A stretch of DNA of 64,000 bases from Deinococcus ruber (GTDB lineage: Bacteria > Deinococcota > Deinococci > Deinococcales > Deinococcaceae). Shown here piece by piece: positions 21,765 to 30,842 of this stretch. The translations under genes were made by a program, and so were the position numbers. The notes under the pieces are model-generated. The model worked only from the letters and a program-made list of their open reading frames with translations. It did not search any database and was not told the origin of the DNA. Location of the stretch: NCBI RefSeq assembly GCF_014648095.1, contig NZ_BMQL01000008.1, positions 105,795-169,794 of the forward strand. Direction: 5' to 3'. Position 1 is the stretch's first letter, and each line of letters begins with the position of its first letter.

Positions 21765-21808
21765 TCTGAAGCAGGCCAGGAGCTGCCCTCATCGGGGCTG
21801 TGAACGGA

Positions 21809-21863
21809 AGCGGAGGCGGGAGGAAGGCAGTGAAATGCCACCCTCCCGCCTCCGCTCTTGTTG
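21809..21863 (+). terminator. strong rho-independent terminator after the WD40 gene
   Basis: AGCGGAGGCGGGAGG (21809-21823) pairs perfectly over 15 bp with CCTCCCGCCTCCGCT (21842-21856), followed by CTTGTTGTT. It ends the plus-strand transcript from 15475. Confidence 0.8.
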
Positions 21864-22032
21864 TTGCCTGGAGTGGTGTTGCGGATGATCTCTCGGCACT
21901 GTCTGGGCTGCCGTACTGCACGGAGCGCCGAACAACCTCTGGTCGGTTGCTTCGTCGTTCGTTTAGAGCGAGAGGAAAAGAGTACTCCGCTCCTGTTCAC
22001 TTCGCCTGATCTCTGCACTGGGTATGCCGACA

Positions 22033-22070
22033 GCAGGCACCCCGCCCGGTGCTGAAGGCGGGGTGCCTGC
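22033..22070 (-). terminator. hairpin after the Wzz/BY-kinase-like gene
   Basis: A perfect 14-bp stem, GCAGGCACCCCGCC (22033-22046) with GGCGGGGTGCCTGC (22057-22070), 10-nt loop, located 32 bp past the stop of the minus-strand gene. Neither strand has a clear U-run. With the hairpin at 21809 it insulates two convergent transcripts. Confidence 0.55.
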
Positions 22071-22101
22071 CGTGCAGGTGGAAGGAGCGGGCAGCGTGTC
22101 C

Positions 22102-23688
22102 TTAGCGGGCCGGAGCGAGCGCCGCCGATGACACGGGGGCCGAGGCGGGAGCAACCGTATGCGCGGGGCGGTCGTTGAAGATCAGGCCCAGCACCTGCGC
22201 GTCTGCCATGCGTGCGGCGTCCAGAGCGGCCTCGACCTCGCGCTGACCCGTCTCGCCGGGCACCACCAGCAGCACCAGTCCTGCCCCTCTGGCAGCCAGA
22301 GCAACAGCCTCGGGCGAGGTCAGGAGGGGCGGCGCGTCGATCAGGATCACGTCGTAGGTGTTGTCCAGCACGGTCAACATTCGGTCGAGCTTCGGCAGGT
22401 CGAGCGTGCCACTCTGCTGAACCGTGCTGGAAGGCAGCAGATCGATCTGCTGATCGAGCGAGAGCAGCTGAAGCTCGGGATGAATCGGCGCACCGGCGCT
22501 CTGGAGGCGGCGTTCGTCTGTGGCGGGCAGCAGCGCACGGGGCGACCCGGCGGCCTCGACCAGCAGCACGCGAGCGCCGGTGCTGGCGAAACTGGCGGCC
22601 AGGGCGGCGGTCACACTGCTGGTGCCTTCGCCCTGCTGCGTGCCGGTCAGCACGATGCGCCGGGCGCTCTGGCCGCTTCCCAGCCGTGCCTGAAGGTTGA
22701 CGCGTACAAAGCCGAGAGGGGCCAGCCACGCCCCGCTGCGGATGGCAGTCAGAAGCTGCTGACCGCTGCCGATTCCGCGCAGGGCCGGAAGGTGTCCCAG
22801 CAGCGGCACTGGCAGGCCGCGCAGATCGGCCTGACTGTAGATCGGGCGGCGAGCGCGGTCGAACAGGAGCGCGGCCCCGCTTCCCAGCAACAGCGCCAGC
22901 ACGGCGGCCAGCACGCCGCTTCTCAGGGGGCGGGGCGCGGTGGCCTGCGTTGGCAGCGTCGCCGCCGCGACCCGTTCCAGTGTGCCAGCCGTGGACTGTG
23001 ACAGCGCCGTGACCTGGGCCAGATTCTGCAAGACCTGCGTGCGGGCGGTTTCCAGCGTCTGCCATTCCACCTGCTTCGTGCGCGAGGCAGTCGAAGCGGG
23101 CGTCGCGGTGCCGAGCTGGGTTTCGAGCGCCGCGAGCTGCCGCTGCATATTCTGCCGAAGCTGCGTCAGACGGCTCTGGGCGCGTTCGGCGTCCCAGGCG
23201 AGCAGGGCGTCGGCCCCCGCCTGCGCCAGCAACTGGGCACCCTGCGGCGTGGAAGCGCGTCCGTGAACCTCGAACACGCCCTCCTGCTGCCCGTCGCCCA
23301 GCGCCACGACACTGACACTGCTGGGGCCGCCCTGCGACTGGGTCTGCACGGCCTGACGCAGCGGCTGGACGGTGGATGTCGGCAGGGCAGAGGCTTTCAG
23401 TTCGTCGAGCATGCGCTGCATCACGCTGCGGCTCTGAAGCGCTTCCGGCAGGGTGCCGTGCGGCAGTGAAGGCGCGGCATAGACGCTGCCGTTTACACGG
23501 TCGCTGCCGCCGTCGCTGCGAACCGTCACCAGGCTACTTACTGCGTCGTACACGGGCGTCTGCCGACCTGCCAGCACGTAGGCCGCCCCGCCCGCCAGCC
23601 CTGCGGCCAGCACCAGTGGCAGGGCGCGGCGGCGCAGCACGGTCAGCAGGCGCGGAACGTCGCTGTCTTCATTGGGGGTGTTCAGCAT
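22102..23688 (-). CDS. Wzz/BY-kinase-like chain-length protein with degenerate ATP site
   Basis: A 528-residue inner-membrane protein of the Wzz/Wzc type, expected to set polysaccharide chain length. Two membrane helices (about 23-40 and 256-277) flank an extracytoplasmic region with a coiled-coil stretch (about 165-225). The cytoplasmic domain resembles bacterial tyrosine kinases, but Walker A reads GEGTSS, with Thr356 where the essential Lys belongs. Walker A' reads LLVEAAGSP instead of LLIDADxRxP. Walker B (VILIDAPP) is intact. There is no C-terminal Tyr cluster. The kinase is therefore probably inactive and acts structurally. ATG 23688 follows AGGAGG. First gene of the minus-strand block. 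Confidence 0.85.
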   Translation of the reverse strand: MLNTPNEDSDVPRLLTVLRRRALPLVLAAGLAGGAAYVLAGRQTPVYDAVSSLVTVRSDGGSDRVNGSVYAAPSLPHGTLPEALQSRSVMQRMLDELKASALPTSTVQPLRQAVQTQSQGGPSSVSVVALGDGQQEGVFEVHGRASTPQGAQLLAQAGADALLAWDAERAQSRLTQLRQNMQRQLAALETQLGTATPASTASRTKQVEWQTLETARTQVLQNLAQVTALSQSTAGTLERVAAATLPTQATAPRPLRSGVLAAVLALLLGSGAALLFDRARRPIYSQADLRGLPVPLLGHLPALRGIGSGQQLLTAIRSGAWLAPLGFVRVNLQARLGSGQSARRIVLTGTQQGEGTSSVTAALAASFASTGARVLLVEAAGSPRALLPATDERRLQSAGAPIHPELQLLSLDQQIDLLPSSTVQQSGTLDLPKLDRMLTVLDNTYDVILIDAPPLLTSPEAVALAARGAGLVLLVVPGETGQREVEAALDAARMADAQVLGLIFNDRPAHTVAPASAPVSSAALAPAR

Positions 23689-23832
23689 CTGTCCTCCTGT
23701 GGGCATGGCCCGACCTCAGGTACGTCTGTGTTGCCGTTTCAGGACTGTGCAACCATCCTTCCACTCTCTCCAGGACGTACTTTCTTCTGTTCTCGCGCTG
23801 CTCGGAAACCCTGAAGATTACCAGAGAGACAC

Positions 23833-24897
23833 TTAGCAGCCGAGTTCCAGCACGCTGGCATCCGAAAGGGTGAAGTGGTGAACTCTGGGAATGGCCCCGT
23901 GTCCGATCACCTTGGCCCGCACGCCGATCAGGCAGCCCTGAAGGCGGATCGCCACGTCACGGATCTCGGTGTTCTCGTCGATCACGCTGTACTCGACTTC
24001 AGAATTTCGGATCAGGCTGCCCTGCCCGACGCTGGTGTATGGCCCCAGATACGCGTTCTCGATGTGTGCGCCCGCCGCGATGGTGACGGGGCCGAGAATG
24101 GTGCTGTTGATGACCACTGCGCCTGCCTCGACCACCACTTCTCCGGTCAGGCGCGAGTCGCTGACACTTCCCAGCACGCAGCCGTGCAGCTCGCACAGCA
24201 GCAGGCGGTTGGCGTCGATCAGGTCCTGCGGTTTGCCGGTGTCCTTCCACCAGCCCTTCACGCGCTCGCCCAGCACCCGGCCTCCCGCCTCGATCTGAAG
24301 GGCGATGGCGTCGGTGATTTCGTACTCGCCGCGTGCGCTGGGCTGCAACACCTCCAGCTGATCGAAGATGGTCGGGCGAAAGCAGTACAGCCCGGCCACC
24401 GCCAGATTCGAGGGCGGCACCCGTGGCTTTTCGACCAGCCGCGTGATGCGGTTGTCGGCGTCCAGCACCGCCACGCCGAATTCGCTCGGCTGCTCGACCT
24501 CGACCAGCGCAATCACCGCGTCGGCCTGCTGCTCGTAGAAGGCGCGGATAAAGCTCGATACCCCGTGCTCGAACAGGTTGTCGCCCAGATACACGCAGAA
24601 ATCGGTGTCACCGATCCACTCGCGCGAGACTTTGACCGCGTCGCCCAGACCCAGCATCTCGTTCTGATAGATGTACTCGATGTTCACGCCTTCCAGACCC
24701 TTGACCGCCGTTTCGATGGCCTTGTGCGTCAGGTCGGACACCACGATACCGATGTCGCAGACGCCTGCGGCGCACAGCGTCTGGATGGCGTGGCAGATGA
24801 TCGGCTTGTTGGCGACGCGCAACACCGGTTTTGGGCGGGCAAAGGTCAGCGGACGAAGGCGAGTGCCGAAGCCAGCGGCTGGAATGATCGCTTTCAT
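23833..24897 (-). CDS. glucose-1-phosphate thymidylyltransferase-like nucleotidyltransferase (long form)
   Basis: A 354-residue cytoplasmic enzyme predicted to make an NDP-sugar (dTDP- or UDP-glucose) from sugar-1-phosphate and NTP. The N-terminal Rossmann-like domain begins [18 protein letters not shown] with the signature loop and [24 protein letters not shown] and the C-terminal left-handed beta-helix (about 240-354; hexapeptide repeats such as [17 protein letters not shown]) mark the long RmlA form. The start at 24897 follows AGGAGA. No rmlB, rmlC or rmlD gene is in the window, so dTDP-rhamnose is not implied. Feeding UDP-glucose to the dehydrogenase at 38837 is equally plausible. Confidence 0.85.
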   Translation of the reverse strand: MKAIIPAAGFGTRLRPLTFARPKPVLRVANKPIICHAIQTLCAAGVCDIGIVVSDLTHKAIETAVKGLEGVNIEYIYQNEMLGLGDAVKVSREWIGDTDFCVYLGDNLFEHGVSSFIRAFYEQQADAVIALVEVEQPSEFGVAVLDADNRITRLVEKPRVPPSNLAVAGLYCFRPTIFDQLEVLQPSARGEYEITDAIALQIEAGGRVLGERVKGWWKDTGKPQDLIDANRLLLCELHGCVLGSVSDSRLTGEVVVEAGAVVINSTILGPVTIAAGAHIENAYLGPYTSVGQGSLIRNSEVEYSVIDENTEIRDVAIRLQGCLIGVRAKVIGHGAIPRVHHFTLSDASVLELGC

Positions 24898-25148
24898 GGG
24901 TCTCCTGGGGCAACACGCAGAAAGTGCTGTGATGCAGACGGGGCTGGAAGCTGAGGGTGAGCGGAGGCTGAAGGCGCGGGGCCGCTTCCTCCGGACAGGC
25001 CGGGACACTGCGCTGAGGGCGGCACGGCCACCGCTCAGATTCCCGCTGTGAGTATGAAAAGTCAGGCGCTAACACATCGCCAATTGCTGCCTTCATGAAT
25101 CGCTGCCTTCATGAACGCTTCCGGCTGGCCTTTTTCCGGCAGGTTTCG

Positions 25149-26333
25149 TTACTGGCCGGTCGCGGTTCGCAGCAGCAACTCCTGCCACTGCGGAACGGTG
25201 ACGCCCGGCGCAAAATCCTGCGCCCGTGAGAGGCTGAGGTGATGCAGTTCCTGCTGAAGCGCGGGCGTGCTCAGCACCTGCTCCAGTGCGCCGCTGAGTG
25301 CCTGCGGATCGTTGGGCGGCACCAGCAGGCCGTAGCGACCATCTTCCAGAATTTCAGCCGGGCCGGAAGGACAGTCGGTGGCGACCACCGGCGTTCCGCA
25401 GGCCATCGCCTCGACCACCACGCCGCCAAAACCCTCCCAGTTCGACGACAGCGCGAAAACCGCCGCGTGCCGCATCAGCGGGTAAGGATTCTGGACGTGG
25501 CCCGGCAGATGCACGCTGTCACTCACGCCGAGTTCAGCTGCCAGCATTTCGAGCGAGCGGCGCAGGTGTCCTTCGCCCACGATCAGCAGATGCTGCGCCG
25601 ACCCGCGCTGACGAAGCGCCGCGTGCGCCCGGATCAGCACGTCGAAACCCTTCTGACGCACCAGCCGACCGACGGCCACGATGGTGGGGTGGCGGTGCAT
25701 GAAGCTGGCCCACTCGGGCAGGGCGTCATACTGCTTCAGCTGGACGCGGGCCACATCCACCGGGTTGTACACCACGCTGAGCTGAGCCTCGTTCAGCAGT
25801 TGCAGCCGCCTCAGGGTCTGTTTGGTGCCGTGCGACACGAAAACCAGCCGGGGCAGCCGCCGGTACAGCCAGCGCGACAGCCAGCGGTGCCAGATCGGCT
25901 GCTCGGAAAAGGTGTAATCCATCGAGTTCCTGACCCAGCCGATCACCGGTTTGCCCGTCCAGGCACCCGCCAGAGCCGCGAAGTAGGTGGGCATCAGTTC
26001 GACGGTGCCCACGATCACGTCGGCTTTCCGGGCCTGTTCCAGCAGGCTGGCGGGCACCCGTCCCAGCGCGTGACGGATGCGCTCGCCCGTTCGCAGCACC
26101 ACCGTGATGGGCACATCGGGCGGAACTTCGGAGCGCAGCGCATCTTCAGAGCGCAGAATCCACACCGAGGGGGCGAAGCGGGTGCGGTCGAGGCGGGCGA
26201 TCAGGCCCAGCGCGATCCGTTCGGCTCCGCGTCCGTACAGGCCCTCGAACACGAACAGCACCCGGAGCCGTCCATCTGGCTGCACGGCCTCTGCGACGGG
26301 CGGTTCCGTGCTCATGGGTGGTTCTGTGCTCAT
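25149..26333 (-). CDS. GT4-family glycosyltransferase
   Basis: A 394-residue GT-B glycosyltransferase, predicted to add one sugar to the lipid-linked repeat unit on the cytoplasmic face. The N-terminal domain starts RVLFVFEGLYGRGAERIALGL; the C-terminal nucleotide-binding domain shows AVGRLVRQKGFDVLIRA, LIVGEGHLRRSLE and the EGFGGVVVEAMACGTPVV motif (E-x7-E). The N-terminus is oddly duplicated: MSTEPP-MSTEPP from an 18-bp tandem repeat, giving two possible ATG starts (26333, 26315). The first ATG overlaps the stop of the upstream lipoprotein gene by one base, so coupling is likely. Donor and acceptor unknown. Confidence 0.9.
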   Translation of the reverse strand: MSTEPPMSTEPPVAEAVQPDGRLRVLFVFEGLYGRGAERIALGLIARLDRTRFAPSVWILRSEDALRSEVPPDVPITVVLRTGERIRHALGRVPASLLEQARKADVIVGTVELMPTYFAALAGAWTGKPVIGWVRNSMDYTFSEQPIWHRWLSRWLYRRLPRLVFVSHGTKQTLRRLQLLNEAQLSVVYNPVDVARVQLKQYDALPEWASFMHRHPTIVAVGRLVRQKGFDVLIRAHAALRQRGSAQHLLIVGEGHLRRSLEMLAAELGVSDSVHLPGHVQNPYPLMRHAAVFALSSNWEGFGGVVVEAMACGTPVVATDCPSGPAEILEDGRYGLLVPPNDPQALSGALEQVLSTPALQQELHHLSLSRAQDFAPGVTVPQWQELLLRTATGQ

Positions 26334-28381
26334 CAGCGTTCGCCTGTCCAGGTGGTGGTGAAGACGCCCGAGGGAAGAGAACCTGTCGTGACCACCACCT
26401 GCGTGCCGATCAGATCGGCGATGGGTGACTGACGTGCGGCGGGAAGCGGCGTGAGTTCGGTCCAGGCGTTGCTGGCGGGGTCATACTGGGTCACGTTGGC
26501 GATCTCCAGTGACTTGAGCGTGACGCCCGCGATCACCACGATGCGGCCATTCCAGACGAGCGTGGACGAGTTGATATGACCGACCGGGCGGGGCATGCTG
26601 GCGCGGGTCGTCCAGGTGTTCGTCGCCGGGTCGTAGCTCTGCACGTCGGCCTGCTCTCCGGCCTGCTCGTCTCCCAGGTGCTGGCCGCCGATGGCGTAGA
26701 TCAGACCGTTCAGCACCGCCCCGGCCATGTGGTTGCGGGCGTTGGGCATCGGGGCAGCCGTCGTCCAGGTGGTGCCGCCGTCCAGATTCAGCACCCAGTG
26801 TTCAGACGCGTCCCGCCTGTAGATGTCGAGGTCGTTCAGGTCGCGCTCGGTGCCGCCGAAGAAATGCAGTTCGCGTCCCAGCCGCACCATCGCTCCGGCT
26901 CCCCGCGCTGCCGGAAGTGGCGGGCCAGCGCTCCAGGTGTCGGTCAGGGTGTTGTATTTCCAGACGTGGCTGGTCTGTGGGCCGGGGTGAGTGCCCACGA
27001 AGCCGCCCGCGATATAGATGGTCGTGCCGTCCACCGCGACGGCCCCGTGCGTGATCTGTTCGGGCATGTCGTGGACGCTGCTCCAGCGGTTGTTCGCGGC
27101 GTCGTAGGCCTGAGATTTCGCAGTGGTGTGCAGGTCTTTGTTGAAGCCGCCGAAGACGTACAGCACGCCGTTGACCGCCGCACCCTGCGCCTCTGAAACC
27201 GGCTGGAGCGCGGGCGCACGCTCTGTCCAGGTGAGCGGGCCGCTGGGCGTGGTCGCCGGAAGAATCTCGATGCCGCTGATCTTGGCATTCTCGACGCGGC
27301 GCACGAAGGCGATAGTCAGTGTGCCGTCCGAAACGGTTGCATCGAGCGTGCGGACGATGGCCTTCTGTGCGCCGCCCGCTTCCTTGAAGACATCAAAGCT
27401 GGTCAGCGCGGCGGTTCCCTCGATCTTCACATCGAACACGCGTGCTCCAATCGCCGCTTTGTTCAGTTCCGCGAAGTGCAGCCGCACCTGATAGGAACCG
27501 TTGGGCACGGGGATACGGAATTCGAAGGCTGTGCTGCCGACCGGAATATTTGTGGTCGCGCCGCCCGTCCATTCGGTCTGATAGATGGTCTGGTTCGCCG
27601 GGGCCACCGCGCCGCTGATGCTGCGGTTCTCGCCGTAAGCGAAGCCCCCCGTGACATACCCGCCGCAGGCACTCGGGCCGGTACAGCCCACCCACGACAC
27701 GCCGTTGACCGTCTGGGCCGGGCCGCCGGTATTGATCCGCAGCGGCAGCGTCGTTGGAGCCGCGCAGTTTAGGAGGGTGGGGCTGGCCCAGTCGGCGTGG
27801 TCGTTGGTGTTGCCGTTGCCACTGTCCGTCACCACCAGTTTCAGTTCCTTCACCCCCGCCACGCTCACCGTCAGCGTCTTGGTCGCGCTCGCTCCCGTCA
27901 TTACCCCGCTGTCGTACAGCTTGCTGCCGTCGCCGTACACCTGAAACACCACCGAGCCACGGTCGCCCACCTCGTCGTCCACGCCGATATCCGAGGTAAA
28001 CGACGCGCACTGTGCGCCCAGGTTGAACGTCATGCTGGAGTTGGCGTGCGCCCCGAAGCCGTGCGCATAGGTCTTGCCCGCCAGCGTCAGCGTCTTCCCG
28101 TCGCCCCCGCCGTACCCGTTGACGCTGCGGTCTATTTCAATCGGTCCCCAGCCGTTGCTGGCCGCCGTCCAGGGCTGGGCGCTGAGACTGTTGCTGCCGG
28201 GCGCGAGGGCCAGGGCCGACAGTGCTGCGCCGGGCGTATCGGCCCACGGATGGTTCAGACCGTCTGGTTCCGGTTGCGCGGTGTCGGCGGTCTGGCTGAT
28301 TCCCTGTTGGGTGCAGGCAGCCAGGCCAGCCAGCAGCAGCCCGACCTGAAACAGCCTGTGGATGCGGATCTGTGTCTTCAA
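26333..28381 (-). CDS. NPCBM-malectin-Kelch lipoprotein
   Basis: A 682-residue predicted surface lipoprotein. The signal peptide ends GLAAC (lipidated Cys23). Modules: NPCBM (about 65-207; [24 protein letters not shown]), malectin-like (about 213-378; RINTGGPAQTVNG, YQVRLHFAEL, ISGIEIL) and a Kelch beta-propeller (about 385-680) with repeated GG-N/W units such as LYVFGGFNKD and IYAIGGQHLG. The start is TTG at 28381, supported by AAGGAG 7 nt away; no in-frame ATG fits better. It lies between glycosyltransferase genes in the same orientation, so it belongs to the polysaccharide operon. Glycan binding is predicted; catalysis is not evident. Confidence 0.87.
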   Translation of the reverse strand: MKTQIRIHRLFQVGLLLAGLAACTQQGISQTADTAQPEPDGLNHPWADTPGAALSALALAPGSNSLSAQPWTAASNGWGPIEIDRSVNGYGGGDGKTLTLAGKTYAHGFGAHANSSMTFNLGAQCASFTSDIGVDDEVGDRGSVVFQVYGDGSKLYDSGVMTGASATKTLTVSVAGVKELKLVVTDSGNGNTNDHADWASPTLLNCAAPTTLPLRINTGGPAQTVNGVSWVGCTGPSACGGYVTGGFAYGENRSISGAVAPANQTIYQTEWTGGATTNIPVGSTAFEFRIPVPNGSYQVRLHFAELNKAAIGARVFDVKIEGTAALTSFDVFKEAGGAQKAIVRTLDATVSDGTLTIAFVRRVENAKISGIEILPATTPSGPLTWTERAPALQPVSEAQGAAVNGVLYVFGGFNKDLHTTAKSQAYDAANNRWSSVHDMPEQITHGAVAVDGTTIYIAGGFVGTHPGPQTSHVWKYNTLTDTWSAGPPLPAARGAGAMVRLGRELHFFGGTERDLNDLDIYRRDASEHWVLNLDGGTTWTTAAPMPNARNHMAGAVLNGLIYAIGGQHLGDEQAGEQADVQSYDPATNTWTTRASMPRPVGHINSSTLVWNGRIVVIAGVTLKSLEIANVTQYDPASNAWTELTPLPAARQSPIADLIGTQVVVTTGSLPSGVFTTTWTGER
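27764..28105 (-). repeat. 342-bp NPCBM-coding repeat, copy 2
   Basis: Inverted partner of 9107-9448, about 97% identical by eye. As an inverted repeat 18 kb apart it could support inversion of the intervening DNA, which holds the SARP regulator, glf, the initiating transferase and Wzz. Confidence 0.85.
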
Positions 28382-28416
28382 GGCGGTACTCCTTACTTCA
28401 GAAGGTGGGCGGTGTG

Positions 28417-29616
28417 CTACACCCTGACGTGCTGACGCGGGGCGGGTTCCGGCTGCCGGGCGAGGACGCGCTGATACAGCCTGGTGAGCTGCTCGATGTT
28501 CTGCCGGGCGGTGTACTGCTCCAGATAACGGCGACGTACCTCCAGCCGCATCGCGTCGAGTGCCTGCGGATGCTCAAGCAGCCACTCGACCTGCCGAACC
28601 AGATCGGCGGAATCGCCCGGCTGAAAGTGCCGCCCGCTGACACCGTGTTCGATGATCGACGCCATCGACCCCAGGCGGCTCGCGACCACCGGCAGCCCGG
28701 CGGCAAACGCCTCGATCAGCGTCATCGGAAAGCCCTCGTACCATTCCGACGGAAAGATCAGCAGGCGGGCCTCGCGCATCAATTCCTGAATGTGGTCACG
28801 CGGCTGGCGACCCAGGTACGTCACGCCGGGCAGTTCGTCTGCTCGCCGCTCGACCTCCTGCGCGAGCGGCCCATCACCGGCAATCGTCAGCGGTATCGTC
28901 GCGCCCAGGCTGCGCCACGCCTCCAGCAGCGTCAGCACGCCCTTTTCCGGCGTCAGGCGACCCACGAACAGCGCAAACGCCCCCCGGTGCAGTCCGGCTC
29001 CCGGATCGGCAGGCAGAAAGTTGGGCTTTACCACCACCTTCTCGGCAGGCAGTCCCCCCCGGATATAGGTGTCCCGCGCATTCTCGGTCAGGGCGATATA
29101 CACATCGATCATGCGGTCATACGTTCCGAGCATCCGGTGAACCGTGAGGGTCGCGGCCAGCACGCCCGACGCGGCGCGGCTGTCGCGGTAACAGGCGTGC
29201 TGCACGGCGGGCCAGGGCACCAGCTTGCCCACACAGTCCTCGCACGGGTGCCCGTCGCGGTACAGCGTGGTGGCCGGGCACAGCAGTTTGAAATTGTGCA
29301 GCGTCTGCACCACCCTGGCCCCCGCCGACTGCACCGCGTAATACGCCGAGGGCGACACCAGCGGGAAGGTGTTGTGAAAATGCACCACCTCGATGTTTCG
29401 CTCGCGCACCAGCTGTGCCAGCGTGCGGGCCGACGCCGGATTCCACACGGTTCGCAGCGCCGCCGACACACGCGCTCCATCGGGGAAATCGTCGTTGTGG
29501 ACGGTGTGGCGGGTCACATTCACGCCCTGGCGTTCGAGTTCGCGGGTTTCGGCAAAGAACACCTCGTCTTCGCCCCCTGCCTGACGGTAAAAATTATGAA
29601 CCACCAGCACATTCAT
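28417..29616 (-). CDS. GT4-family glycosyltransferase
   Basis: A 399-residue GT-B glycosyltransferase. It opens MNVLVVHNFYRQAGGEDEVFF, a start seen in many capsule GT4 enzymes. A cysteine pair (LLCPATTLYRDGHPCEDCVGK, about residues 113-133) is a feature of this subgroup. The nucleotide-binding half has FVGRLTPEKGVLTLLEAW, IAGDGPLAQEVE and EWYEGFPMTLIEAFAAGLPVV. The ATG overlaps the stop of the upstream transferase by 4 bp (ATGA). It probably extends the lipid-linked oligosaccharide. Sugar specificity unknown. Confidence 0.92.
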   Translation of the reverse strand: MNVLVVHNFYRQAGGEDEVFFAETRELERQGVNVTRHTVHNDDFPDGARVSAALRTVWNPASARTLAQLVRERNIEVVHFHNTFPLVSPSAYYAVQSAGARVVQTLHNFKLLCPATTLYRDGHPCEDCVGKLVPWPAVQHACYRDSRAASGVLAATLTVHRMLGTYDRMIDVYIALTENARDTYIRGGLPAEKVVVKPNFLPADPGAGLHRGAFALFVGRLTPEKGVLTLLEAWRSLGATIPLTIAGDGPLAQEVERRADELPGVTYLGRQPRDHIQELMREARLLIFPSEWYEGFPMTLIEAFAAGLPVVASRLGSMASIIEHGVSGRHFQPGDSADLVRQVEWLLEHPQALDAMRLEVRRRYLEQYTARQNIEQLTRLYQRVLARQPEPAPRQHVRV

Positions 29617-30842
29617 GGGTTGCCTCCAGGCGTGATGGATGTGGCTGGGGACGCTGCGCCCCGGTACAGCTGAGCGTAGGCCGCTGCCATCTGCGCCGCC
29701 CCGAAGACCGCTTCGGTGTCTGGCACGCGGGCCAGGGCGTGTGCGCGGTACAGGTCGGGCTGTTCGATCACCCGCACGAGGCAGCGGGCCAGCGCTTCGG
29801 TATCTTCCGGGTCTGTCAGCAGGTCATAGTCGGGCGCAAACAGTTCGCGCAGCCCGGCGATCTGCGTTCCGACCAGCGGAATTCCGGCCATCGCTGCTTC
29901 CAGCGCCAGCATTGCCAGACCCTCGAAGCGTGAGGGCATCAGCACCACGTCGAAGTCGGACAGCCGGGCGGCAAGCTGCGGAACCGGGGCACCGACAACG
30001 ACCGGCCAGCGCACACGACCCTCGGCAGCCCAGCGGTGCAGCGGAGCCGCGAGCGAACCGTGCCCGTAGATCTGCACGCGGGCATCCAGGGGCGTCAGCT
30101 GGGCCGCCCGTTCCAGAATGGCGGGCAGCAGGTCAGCCCCCTTCTGCGGCTCCAGGCGGCCCGCGAACAGAATTCGGACCGGACCGGGTGGGCGGGCTGG
30201 TCGCTGAGCGGCGGTGTCCATTCCACCTGCCACGCCGTTGTACACCACCCGGCACTGCGCTGCTGACAGGCGCGGCAGGTGCTGCGCCTCGCGGAAGCGG
30301 TGCAGACTCTCCAGGCTGTCGGGCGACACGCCCACCACCTCGGCCCGCGTCAGTCGGCGTTCGACCCAGCCGCCGACGCGCTTCCATTTGGGCCAGAGCG
30401 TGGTGTTGTGAATGGTTCGCAGTACCCGCATCCCCGGCGCGTCTGCCCCGAACAGCGTGCTGGCCGCGTAGGTGCTGTCGGGAATATCGGTGTGCAGGTG
30501 CAGCACGTCGGGCGGCTGGTGCCGCAGAAGCTGGCGCAGGCGCTGCCCGGCGACGATAGCGCCCCCCGCCTTCATGTCGAGCGAGGTGCCGGTATGCACC
30601 GGTACGCCCAGTTTCCACAGTCGCCACTGCATGTCGCGTCCGATGTCGGTGGAAGACACGCCCATGACTGCGAAGACCGAGAAATCGCAGGTGTCGTGCA
30701 GCCGCTCGGTCAGACTCAGCGCGACTTCTTCCGCGCCGCCCAGATTCAGGCTGGTGATGACCTGAAGCACCTTCGGGCGAACTGGAGACGGCGCTAAAGA
30801 CGCAGGCTGCGGGTGCAGCATGGGAAGGGGAGGCAGGCTCAT
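29613..30842 (-). CDS. GT4-family glycosyltransferase
   Basis: A 409-residue GT-B glycosyltransferase. The N-terminal domain contains KVLQVITSLNLGGAEEVALSL; the C-terminal domain contains FAGRLEPQKGADLLPAIL and PSRFEGLAMLALEAAMAGIPLV (E-x7-E). The start at 30842 is chosen because its ATG overlaps the stop of the upstream polymerase gene by 4 bp, continuing the coupled pattern; the frame stays open 70 codons further but with non-coding-like composition. It has 4-bp overlaps on both sides, so translation of the block is chained. Specificity unknown. Confidence 0.9.
   Translation of the reverse strand: MSLPPLPMLHPQPASLAPSPVRPKVLQVITSLNLGGAEEVALSLTERLHDTCDFSVFAVMGVSSTDIGRDMQWRLWKLGVPVHTGTSLDMKAGGAIVAGQRLRQLLRHQPPDVLHLHTDIPDSTYAASTLFGADAPGMRVLRTIHNTTLWPKWKRVGGWVERRLTRAEVVGVSPDSLESLHRFREAQHLPRLSAAQCRVVYNGVAGGMDTAAQRPARPPGPVRILFAGRLEPQKGADLLPAILERAAQLTPLDARVQIYGHGSLAAPLHRWAAEGRVRWPVVVGAPVPQLAARLSDFDVVLMPSRFEGLAMLALEAAMAGIPLVGTQIAGLRELFAPDYDLLTDPEDTEALARCLVRVIEQPDLYRAHALARVPDTEAVFGAAQMAAAYAQLYRGAASPATSITPGGNP

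Noticed and set aside
23833..24897. dTDP-rhamnose pathway
   Set aside because: Only the nucleotidyltransferase is present; no rmlB, rmlC or rmlD gene occurs in the window, so the pathway is not claimed.
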